Source: an uncultured Flammeovirgaceae bacterium
Lineage (GTDB): Bacteria; Bacteroidota; Bacteroidia; Cytophagales; Cyclobacteriaceae
NCBI GenBank assembly: GCA_937138955.1
Contig: CAKZPJ010000645.1
Coordinates: forward strand, 1-6,482
DNA: 6,482 bases
Direction of reading: 5' to 3'
The position numbers and the translations under genes were made by a program. This document shows positions 1-5,232 of the stretch, in pieces. Position 1 is the first letter of the stretch; each line of letters opens with the position of its first letter. Under the pieces are notes generated by a model that saw nothing but the letters and a program-made list of their open reading frames with translations, had not been told where the DNA came from and did no database searches.

Positions 1-20
1 CCGCCCCAAAATTCCGGCGT

Positions 21-420
21 TCAATCTGAGTACTTTATTATTCCATCGTTCCTTACGAACATGAAGCCATACGCATTACTGTGTTGCGGTAGATGATCGT
101 AAGGCACATGCAGATCACTGAGCGTACTAACGCCAGATATAACAATTTGAGTAATGGTCAATCGCCCCATACTTGCTTTCTTTACGAAAATGGCCTTATT
201 TCAGCCCATTAGTGCGTTCAACTTGTGTTTCTACCACATAGGAATAAGATGTTGAGTTTTTTCTTCATTTATGTTTTTCAAGTAAATATCTTGGGTGGGC
301 TTCGTCGTCGTCAAAGTCATCCCGTGAATTAATGACACCACTTAAGTGCTCTGTTCGGATAATCTGTATTAGCTTCCTTGCTAATTTATCAGGAGAATTT
401 ACGGCAATATTTTGGCGGAA
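21..420 (-). pseudogene. Decayed remnant of an unidentified protein gene
   Basis: No intact gene lies in the first 435 bases, but the minus strand reads like protein in two successive frames. From 420 down to a TGA at 265-267 there is an open frame of 51 codons without an ATG, including SGVINSRDDFDDDEAHPRYL. Past that TGA the same frame continues plausibly (YSYVVETQVERTNGLK) until a TAA near 199. A one-base shift there leads into another open frame, 21-200, containing GRLTITQIVISGV and LPQHSNAYGFMFVRNDG and ending at TGA 21-23. Beyond that stop the frame still reads TPEFWG to the window edge, so the gene may continue to the left. Only the last 49 codons (from ATG 168-170) could form a free-standing small ORF. 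The family is not recognised. The inference is a single gene with at least one nonsense codon and one indel; chance open frames remain possible. Confidence 0.4.
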
Positions 421-435
421 TTACCAGACTGGCAG

Positions 436-1338
436 TCAGTCCCATTTTAAGTATTTCTGCCAGTTATGTTGTTCTTTGAACCCCAGAACCTCTCGGATTT
501 TACGATTGGAAAATAAGGCTTCGTGCTCCCCCAACTCACGAGTGATTGGCACACCTGGGAAAAACTGCGCCGCCAATTCTTTGCTGGGGATGACTGCTCC
601 GTTGTGATCATTTCCCGCGTTGAAAACCTCATAGCCCAGTCCGTCTTTTTTCAGACATAGATCCACAATTTGTCCCAAGTCACGTGCGTCAATGTAGCAG
701 AATGCATTCCGGCGGCGCACCTCAGGGTTTTTAAAATAATGTGGAAACAGCTCAGTGTATTCGTGCGGCTCAATCACATTTCCGATACGAAGCGCGTAGA
801 TGTCAATGCCCGACCGTCGCTGAAAGCTGCGCGCCGTTTTCTCATTCACCACCTTCGATAATCCGTAGCTATCCATAGGATCAACGTCATAGTCTTCCTC
901 CAAAGGCAACGTATGAGGGTTGGTTTTACCATCGGAAAAACAGATGCCGTAGGTGGTCTCTGAAGAAGCAATGATAACCTTGTTAATACCCAGCTTAACC
1001 GCTGCTTCAATCACGTTATAGGTGCCGATGGTATTGACCCGGAAAGTTTCGTTATCTGGTCTGATCAATATACGGGGCACGGCCGCAAAATGTACTACGG
1101 CATCAAATGCTGGCACTCCATTTCCAGGTTCCATTTCATCGAAGCCCGCGTACGAACTCATGGCATTGAACATTTGCCCCGAATCGGTGATATCAGCTAC
1201 CAGATTATCTGCCCCGGGATGATCTAACGGAACCAAATCAACATTCATCACTCGGTGTCCTTGGTTGAGTAGATAGGGTATTACGTGCTTACCCGCCTTA
1301 CCCGATCCCCCTGTAAAGAATATTCGCTTTTTAGTCAT
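436..1338 (-). CDS. NAD-dependent epimerase/dehydratase (extended SDR family)
   Basis: A complete 300-residue protein of the extended short-chain dehydrogenase/reductase family, whose members epimerise, dehydrate or oxidise nucleotide sugars or related polyols in the cytosol. The N-terminus has a Rossmann fold with TGGSGKAG at residues 9-16 (the TGxxGxxG NAD site), and Asp34 after the second strand suggests NAD rather than NADP. HFAAVPR at 83-89, the serine-rich segment IASSETTYG at 123-131 (catalytic Ser) and YGLSK at 158-162 (the YxxxK catalytic pair) complete the active site. The substrate-binding C-terminal part includes ALRIGNVIEP at 182-191 and a YIDARD segment at 215-220. The substrate cannot be told from sequence; 'uronate dehydrogenase-like' or 'UDP-glucose 4-epimerase-like' would be over-calls. 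The ATG at 1336-1338 starts just before the Rossmann strand and is the natural start, although no clear Shine-Dalgarno sequence precedes it. It stands alone on its strand, 109 bases downstream of the toxin gene. Confidence 0.9.
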   Translation of the reverse strand: MTKKRIFFTGGSGKAGKHVIPYLLNQGHRVMNVDLVPLDHPGADNLVADITDSGQMFNAMSSYAGFDEMEPGNGVPAFDAVVHFAAVPRILIRPDNETFRVNTIGTYNVIEAAVKLGINKVIIASSETTYGICFSDGKTNPHTLPLEEDYDVDPMDSYGLSKVVNEKTARSFQRRSGIDIYALRIGNVIEPHEYTELFPHYFKNPEVRRRNAFCYIDARDLGQIVDLCLKKDGLGYEVFNAGNDHNGAVIPSKELAAQFFPGVPITRELGEHEALFSNRKIREVLGFKEQHNWQKYLKWD

Positions 1339-1447
1339 GTGTTTTTTAGTGATTAATACTCTATTAATTCTTTGGGATTCAATATTTTAACGACCAATGC
1401 AGCCGTCCGCGCAAATGGCGGTTGCATAGTGTTATCATTAGGCTTTT

Positions 1448-1801
1448 TCACCGATGAACAATCAACTCCGAACGATTCATTTCTATCAAAACATATCTCT
1501 TGAACAGCTTTTCTATGTGCTCAATATTTCTCTCAAAGAGGCGAATAAGGTCGCGGTTTTTGATATTTCCTGTTTTGACTATTAATAACTTTTTAGGCTT
1601 TCCCCGTAGGACGTGATCATCAAAGAAGTCACTATCTTTTGAGATAACTACTCTTTCGTCCCGGTCGGCAACTGTAATAATTTCGCTGTCATCGCTAAGA
1701 TTGGCTTGTGGTAACTCTAAGGTGTGTATAGCATCGAATCCGTAATCTTTTAACCACACAGCTAATAGTTGGGGAAGCTGTGCATCAATGATGAATTTCA
1801 T
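1448..1801 (-). CDS. DUF5615 PIN-like toxin
   Basis: A 117-residue protein matching the DUF5615 family of small PIN-like proteins, regarded as putative ribonuclease toxins. It starts MKFIIDAQLP with the first acidic residue Asp6. It continues with AIHTLELPQANLSDDSEI (Asp37, Asp38, Glu40) and VISKDSDFFDD (Asp56, Asp58). These acidic residues are the expected metal-binding positions of a PIN-fold nuclease, and none appears missing. KTGN at 76-79 matches the family's conserved TGN turn. The length is typical. The start codon overlaps the stop of the upstream DUF433 gene in an ATGA arrangement (1798-1801), indicating translational coupling. The expected role is cleavage of RNA when the partner antitoxin is lost; RNase activity is inferred from fold, not shown. 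The gene looks intact, unlike the neighbouring TIR-like gene. Confidence 0.88.
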   Translation of the reverse strand: MKFIIDAQLPQLLAVWLKDYGFDAIHTLELPQANLSDDSEIITVADRDERVVISKDSDFFDDHVLRGKPKKLLIVKTGNIKNRDLIRLFERNIEHIEKLFKRYVLIEMNRSELIVHR

Positions 1802-2037
1802 GAAACTAGAGGATAAACTGCTTTTGTCTGCGTTACCCTAACGGCATAGGCCAAACAGGCTAGAAGATCTTCTTTCACTAGGTCAGGGTAATCTGTTAAT
1901 ATCTCTTCGTGCGTCATATCTGCTGCTAACAATTCCAGTATGTTTTCCACAGGGTATCGCAGTCCCCTGATAGTCGGTTTACCGTGACAAATATTGGCGT
2001 TGATTGTAATGCGGTTTAGCAAATTCTCCTGTTCCAT
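1798..2037 (-). CDS. DUF433 antitoxin
   Basis: A 79-residue protein of the DUF433 family (VapB-like antitoxins with a helix-turn-helix-type fold). The hallmark segment is ITINANICHGKPTIRGLRYPVE at residues 10-31, here matching the family pattern I..n..iC.GkP.I.GtR.pV. It is followed by helices with THEEILTDYPDLVKEDLLACLAYA at 42-65 (the family's 'eeil..yP.l..eDi.a.l.ya'). DUF433 genes are commonly found directly before DUF5615 genes, and the order and 4-bp overlap here are exactly that arrangement. The protein probably neutralises the toxin and represses its own promoter; both are inferences from the family. The ATG at 2035-2037 is followed immediately by conserved sequence. There is little Shine-Dalgarno signal upstream. 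Confidence 0.88.
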   Translation of the reverse strand: MEQENLLNRITINANICHGKPTIRGLRYPVENILELLAADMTHEEILTDYPDLVKEDLLACLAYAVRVTQTKAVYPLVS

Positions 2038-2088
2038 ATTTTACAGCGTTCTTTCTCTAAATATACGTATAATCTTTATTTTTAGCTT

Positions 2089-2099
2089 GTGGGTAACGG
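2089..2099. repeat. 11-bp direct repeat, left copy (partner at 2942-2952)
   Basis: GTGGGTAACGG occurs here and again, identically and in the same orientation, at 2942-2952. The two copies bracket the whole TIR-like pseudogene (2127-2878) 853 bp apart. The core octamer GGGTAACG also appears inverted at 1831-1838, inside the antitoxin gene. The copies could be a target-site duplication, remnants of a recombination site or copies of a protein-binding site. They do not match the RYYYAAC/GTTRRRY boxes of integron attC sites. Confidence 0.5.
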
Positions 2100-2126
2100 T
2101 TAGTATAAAATGCGTTTTAATGAATT

Positions 2127-2878
2127 TTATAAAATGTTATCATCTTTTATTATACTTAATCTTTTTACCAATTTATCTTCCATCTGACTTAGGCCTTCTC
2201 CATTATTCAAGTAAAATAAGGCTCTATGATGTCCTAAGTCAGATGGAATATCAGCTTTTGACTGAGTGATTGGAATTACAATTTTACCCAATGTATGAGC
2301 TATCCCAGTCTCGTATTAAACATTTGCGTTTCTGCCTGAGAAATCAACAATGACGGCTTTAGATTTTAGAATTAAACTAAATATGTCCTGAATGAATGTA
2401 CTTTCTTCCCAAATATCATCTGCACGCAAACAGTCAAAACCACTGTTGTCACAAGCTAATTTAATACTGTTAAAAACATCCTGAAATTCTTTTGAGAACG
2501 GCATCATAACTGAAATTAGTCTTTCATTTGTGGATGGATCTTCTGGAATTTTACAAACTGTCGGGGAAAACGTAATTGTCTTTTTATTTTTTTTGACGAA
2601 ACAAATATTGAATCATCACCAAATTTATCGTGAATATACTGCTCAACAATATCGAGGTATTTAGTATTTACTTTTTCAATCATTTGTAGAACTTCAATAA
2701 TATTTGAAGGATAATCATCATCCCCGAAACGAAGGCTTTTAAAAAGTCGATCGTGGTTATAAATAATATCTTTTGAATTAGTGAGAAGCGCAATATCAGC
2801 CCAATTTTCGTTTTTAAAATGTTGACTAATTGCGGACTTGATATTTAATATTCTTAGGGGTGTATCTTTTTGAGGCAT
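2127..2878 (-). pseudogene. TIR-like / nucleoside deoxyribosyltransferase-like protein, frameshifted and interrupted
   Basis: Three pieces on the minus strand join into one protein of about 250 residues. Piece 1 (ATG 2876-2878, or TTG 2900-2902, to stop 2516-2518) is an unrecognised, probably helical N-terminal domain. Near 2563-2570 (GGGGAAAA on plus) a one-base shift lets the frame continue as SPTVCKIPEDPSTNERL and then ISVMMPFSKEF, the typical entry to the conserved domain. Piece 2 ends at SGRNANV, where a TAA (2316-2318) replaces the aromatic codon expected in the family motif NxNVFYELG. The same frame then continues YETGIAHTLGKIVIPITQ and DIPSDLGHHRALFY, with a natural stop at 2127-2129. 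This domain family is a Rossmann-like NAD/nucleotide-processing fold annotated variously as TIR-like or nucleoside 2-deoxyribosyltransferase-like. Members are often linked to phage defence, which is family knowledge and not shown here. Two lesions plus the altered YETG (expected YELG) argue for a dead gene. Confidence 0.85.
2178..2248. repeat. 16-bp perfect inverted repeat inside the pseudogene
   Basis: TTCCATCTGACTTAGG at 2178-2193 is the exact reverse complement of 2233-2248, with a 39-base spacer. Both arms lie in the 3' coding part of the TIR-like pseudogene, encoding the IPSDL and LSQME segments. A perfect 16-bp pair this close is unlikely by chance. It may result from template-switch copying of one arm onto the other, act as a stem in the transcript, or be a small-element remnant. 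Confidence 0.8.
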
Positions 2879-2918
2879 ATTCCATTCTATCGGTGATAAC
2901 AAATTAATAATAGCAATA

Positions 2919-2955
2919 TCTCCGTTATCCGGCTGATATTGGTGGGTAACGGAGA
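2919..2955. promoter_or_regulatory. Hairpin upstream of the TIR-like pseudogene
   Basis: TCTCCGTTATCC (2919-2930) pairs with GGGTAACGGAGA (2944-2955), 12 pairs with one G-T, around a 13-base loop. It lies 41 bases upstream of the pseudogene start, where an operator or transcript leader would be. Its right arm contains the second copy of the 11-bp direct repeat (2942-2952). A further GATAAC at 2895-2900 mirrors the GTTATC at 2924-2929. It is not followed by a T run in either direction, so it is a poor terminator. The role is open: repressor operator, recombination-site stem or leader structure. Confidence 0.45.
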
Positions 2956-3090
2956 CTAGTTGCCTCTATTCTTTCTATGTCTTTCGGCTCAATTTAGCTA
3001 ATAGTAGATAAATCTTAAAGTAAGTTCAGTCTATCCAAGCTCTCTTTTACGCTGAATGATTTGGATACCAAACAGTAAATAATCAAAAGT

Positions 3091-3113
3091 GCTTGTTGCT
3101 ATTAGCAAAAAGC
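3091..3113 (-). terminator. Possible weak hairpin terminator of the flavoprotein gene
   Basis: GCTTGTTGCT (3091-3100) and AGCAAAAAGC (3104-3113) form a 10-bp stem with one mismatch around an ATT loop, 33 bases downstream of the flavoprotein stop. Reading on the minus strand, the stem is followed by CACTTTTGATTATTT, only a loose T-rich tail. The right arm is built from the heptamer repeat, so the pairing may be a by-product of that repeat. Confidence 0.25.
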
Positions 3114-3137
3114 AAAAAGCAAAAAGCAAAAAGCAAA
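3104..3137. repeat. Heptamer tandem repeat, AGCAAAA x 4.9
   Basis: Four perfect copies of AGCAAAA (3104-3131) are followed by a six-base partial copy, ending 8 bases short of the flavoprotein stop codon. Period-7 A-rich repeats of this kind change copy number by slipped-strand mispairing. Being outside the coding frame, a change here would alter only the 3' untranslated region. Confidence 0.9.
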
Positions 3138-3145
3138 TCTGGTCG

Positions 3146-4360
3146 CTAGTTTAATTTGCCCGCCAAAAATCCGGTAGTCCAGGCGGCTTGGAAATTGTAG
3201 CCACCAGTGATGGCATCAATATCCACTACTTCTCCGGCAAAATAGAGGTTTTTACAAACGTTGCTCTGCATAGTATTGAGATCAATGCATTGTAAGCTAA
3301 CACCGCCGCAGGTTACAAACTCCTCCTTGAAAGTCGTCTTTCCCTTTACCGCGTAAACGTCGTTGGTGAGTACATTTACTAGTTTGTTTAGCAATTTTGT
3401 GCCGAGTTCGCCCCACTTTCGGTTTTCGGGTATTGCTCGTTTCTTCAGTAAGAACAGCCACAGTCGTTCGGGCAATGCGTAGGGTTTGATATTGGCCAGT
3501 ATTTTTTTAGGATGTTCCTCAATAATCGCTTTCAATTGATTGGTGACGGTCTCATTATTTGCTTCATTCACCCAGTTTACCTGAGCGTTAAAGTCATAGT
3601 TCATTTCGTTTAGTTTTCGAGCCCCAAAAGCCGATAGCTTCAGTACCGCGGGGCCGCTCATTCCCCAGTGAGTAATTAGCAGTGGACCGTCAGACTTAAG
3701 TTTGGTCCCCTGAATGCTGACTAACGCATTTTCTACTACCAACCCCATCAATTGAGTAATCTCTTCAATAGGCATATTGAACGTGAATAATGATGGAATT
3801 GGCTCTTCAATTTTGTGGCCCAATGCTTCTAGCCATTCCAATCCTTGCCTTTTGGGCGAACCCCCGGTTGCCACAATAACCTTATCAAATACCCTAGTTG
3901 GTAATTCTTCGCTGGTAAAACGCAGTTCCAGGCGGTCGCCAACCGACTTCATACTTTTTACGCCAACTCCTAGCTTAATTTCAATACTTAGCCGTTCGGT
4001 TTCCTGCAATAAGCAGTCTATGATAGTTTGTGAGCTTTGTGATACTGGAAAAACCCGGCCATCATCTTGCGCGAATAAGGGTGCCTCTCGGGACTCAAAC
4101 CACTCAATTGTGTGGCTGGTGTTAAACAGGCGGAAGGCTTTCTTTAGCTTTTTTCCACCTCGGGGATACGCTTGGCAAAGCTGACCAATTGAAGAGCAAC
4201 TGTTAGTCACATTGCATCGACCCCCGCCTGATATTTTTACTTTAGACAAAAGCTTGTTTGATTTTTCAAGAATGACCACTTCAGCGTCTGGGTAGTTCTC
4301 TTTGGCCGTGATGGCGGAAAAAAAACCGGCGGCACCTCCTCCTATAACTGCAATCTCCAT
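3146..4360 (-). CDS. HI0933/BaiN-family FAD-dependent oxidoreductase
   Basis: A 404-residue flavoprotein of the HI0933 family (HI0933, E. coli YhiN, clostridial BaiN), at the usual length. The N-terminus is a dinucleotide-binding Rossmann motif, VIGGGAAG at residues 5-12, with Glu32 at the end of the second strand for the FAD ribose. SGGGRCNVTN at 44-53 is the family signature. The C-terminus has the second FAD-binding signature, LYFAGEVVDIDAITGGYNFQ, followed by AAWTTGFLAG. CGGVSL in the last quarter is also typical. Family members are cytosolic and conserved across bacteria, but the physiological substrate is mostly unknown. BaiN acts on bile-acid intermediates in gut clostridia, and that should not be transferred here. 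The ATG at 4358-4360 is followed directly by the Rossmann strand and preceded by AGGA at 4365-4368, one of the few SD-like signals in the window. It is probably co-transcribed with the secreted-protein gene 45 bases upstream. Confidence 0.93.
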   Translation of the reverse strand: MEIAVIGGGAAGFFSAITAKENYPDAEVVILEKSNKLLSKVKISGGGRCNVTNSCSSIGQLCQAYPRGGKKLKKAFRLFNTSHTIEWFESREAPLFAQDDGRVFPVSQSSQTIIDCLLQETERLSIEIKLGVGVKSMKSVGDRLELRFTSEELPTRVFDKVIVATGGSPKRQGLEWLEALGHKIEEPIPSLFTFNMPIEEITQLMGLVVENALVSIQGTKLKSDGPLLITHWGMSGPAVLKLSAFGARKLNEMNYDFNAQVNWVNEANNETVTNQLKAIIEEHPKKILANIKPYALPERLWLFLLKKRAIPENRKWGELGTKLLNKLVNVLTNDVYAVKGKTTFKEEFVTCGGVSLQCIDLNTMQSNVCKNLYFAGEVVDIDAITGGYNFQAAWTTGFLAGKLN

Positions 4361-4405
4361 TCTATCCTGTGATTATGTACTTCAATTATTCTCAACGATT
4401 GTACT

Positions 4406-4885
4406 TTACTTTTTCTCTTCCATTTTATACAAATCTATCTGTCCTAAAAAGGGATTATATACCAGCTTTCCGCTTGTCGGTGGTAGGTTTTTTGCAATCG
4501 CTTTCCACTTCTCAATGGTACTGGTAGTCAGTAAGCAGATCTTCCCGCCGTATTTTACTGGATAAATAATTTCCTGTCCCGAGTTACCGGTTAACAAAAC
4601 ATCGCTTCCATTTACCTGCCACGTTCCCCGGTTCATCGGTATATTATTAAACCCTCGAGAGCTGGTCACTTTAAACCGGTCGTTACCTTTCAAATGGATT
4701 GATTCCTGCTGAAAGTCTCCCGTGAGCGTGTAGCTTCCAGTTAATTCATCAGGGGTAAGTACAACCGAATACTGATCGATGAACTGCTGGATCAAAGTAT
4801 CTAGAACAATGGTTGCCTTTATCGGAGGTTGGGCTACCACAACTTGAAAAAATGCAAGGAGAAATATTAGTAACCAGAATTTCAT
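4406..4885 (-). CDS. Secreted protein of unknown function
   Basis: A 159-residue protein whose family I do not recognise. Residues 1-18 are a clear Sec signal peptide: Lys2, a hydrophobic core (WLLIFLLAFFQVVV) and a probable cleavage after VVA before QPP. No Cys follows, so it is not a lipoprotein and should reach the periplasm or beyond. The mature part is rich in alternating polar and hydrophobic residues. TPDELTGSYTLTGDFQQESI, then RGTWQVNGSDVLLTGNS and IIYPVKYGGKICLL, suggest an antiparallel beta-sheet domain, perhaps lipocalin-like; this is a guess from pattern only. The single mature Cys argues against disulfides. The ATG at 4883-4885 is required by the signal peptide. It lies 45 bases upstream of the flavoprotein gene on the same strand, so co-transcription is likely, but a functional link is unknown. 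Confidence 0.75.
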   Translation of the reverse strand: MKFWLLIFLLAFFQVVVAQPPIKATIVLDTLIQQFIDQYSVVLTPDELTGSYTLTGDFQQESIHLKGNDRFKVTSSRGFNNIPMNRGTWQVNGSDVLLTGNSGQEIIYPVKYGGKICLLTTSTIEKWKAIAKNLPPTSGKLVYNPFLGQIDLYKMEEKK

Positions 4886-4912
4886 AGTTTGGCTAGGTTC
4901 ATTAACTACTAA

Positions 4913-5188
4913 GCTGCCAAAATACTGAACTTGGCTGAACTAACCGCTAAAACGCAGGTAGATTCATTTATTACTTACTTCTTCTGATTAGCTGGTCTCC
5001 TTCAAAATGAAGTTCTTTCTCACAAATTCGGAATCTATTTGATGGGAGGTTATATTACAATAGTGCTTGTTTCTCTTACCAATAGACTATTGAGCAGTAT
5101 CCAACTGGAGACCACTTCATTTCTTATCTTGTTGGTGGTGGGGGCAAAACTTACGTTGAGAATCACGGCTTACGTGGTAATCAACTAA
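4913..5188 (+). pseudogene. Probable remnant of a small membrane protein gene
   Basis: The 347-base gap between divergent genes is not empty. On plus, one frame reads from just after TAA 4910-4912 to TAA 5186-5188, broken only by TGA 4985-4987. Before the TGA it gives AELTAKTQVDSFITYFF. After it come LAGLLQNEVLSHKFGIYLMG, then GYITIVLVSLTNRLLSSIQ and SFLILLVVGAKLTLRITAYV, two or three hydrophobic segments separated by polar stretches, as in a small multi-pass membrane protein. No ATG precedes the TGA in this frame, so the 5' end is also lost. The ATG at 5042-5044 could still give a 48-residue product. The family is not recognised. Continuity of character across the stop suggests one decayed gene of about 90 codons; a chance open frame is the alternative. 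Promoters for the two flanking genes must overlap this stretch. Confidence 0.42.
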
Positions 5189-5232
5189 TAGGAACCATAA
5201 TCTATCCATCAACCTAAACTACAATCAACTAA

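Noticed and set aside
51..104. 8-bp inverted repeat CCTTACGA / TCGTAAGG
   Set aside because: It is too short for its 38-base spacing and lies inside a coding-like remnant; expected by chance.
332..607. Plus-strand 91-codon open frame spanning the epimerase 3' end
   Set aside because: It overlaps the conserved epimerase C-terminus and the minus-strand remnant, and its product is low-complexity and unfamiliar. It is a shadow.
1398..1426. TGCAGCCG / CGGTTGCA stem between toxin and epimerase genes as a terminator
   Set aside because: On the transcribed minus strand the stem has an A-C mismatch and no T run follows, so termination is not supported.
2050..2070. Possible Bacteroidota -7 element (TATATTTA on minus) before the antitoxin gene
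   Set aside because: It only partly matches TAnnTTTG, no -33 TTTG lies at the right distance, and A/T-rich DNA gives many such matches.
1994..2269. Plus-strand 91-codon hydrophobic open frame
   Set aside because: It is antisense to the DUF433 start and the 3' part of the TIR-like pseudogene; its hydrophobicity comes from A/T-rich antisense sequence.
2089..2955. Integron attC cassette
   Set aside because: The arms read GTT...AAC outward rather than RYYYAAC...GTTRRRY, no integrase is present, and no second attC-like structure is seen.
3777..4184. Plus-strand 135-codon open frame
   Set aside because: It lies wholly inside the flavoprotein gene on the opposite strand; its translation has no domain character, while the minus strand carries clear FAD motifs.
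5179..5232. Direct repeat AATCAACTAA at 5179-5188 and 5223-5232 before the sugar isomerase gene
   Set aside because: It is a ten-base, A/T-rich, low-complexity match with one copy covering the stop of the remnant; chance is an adequate explanation.
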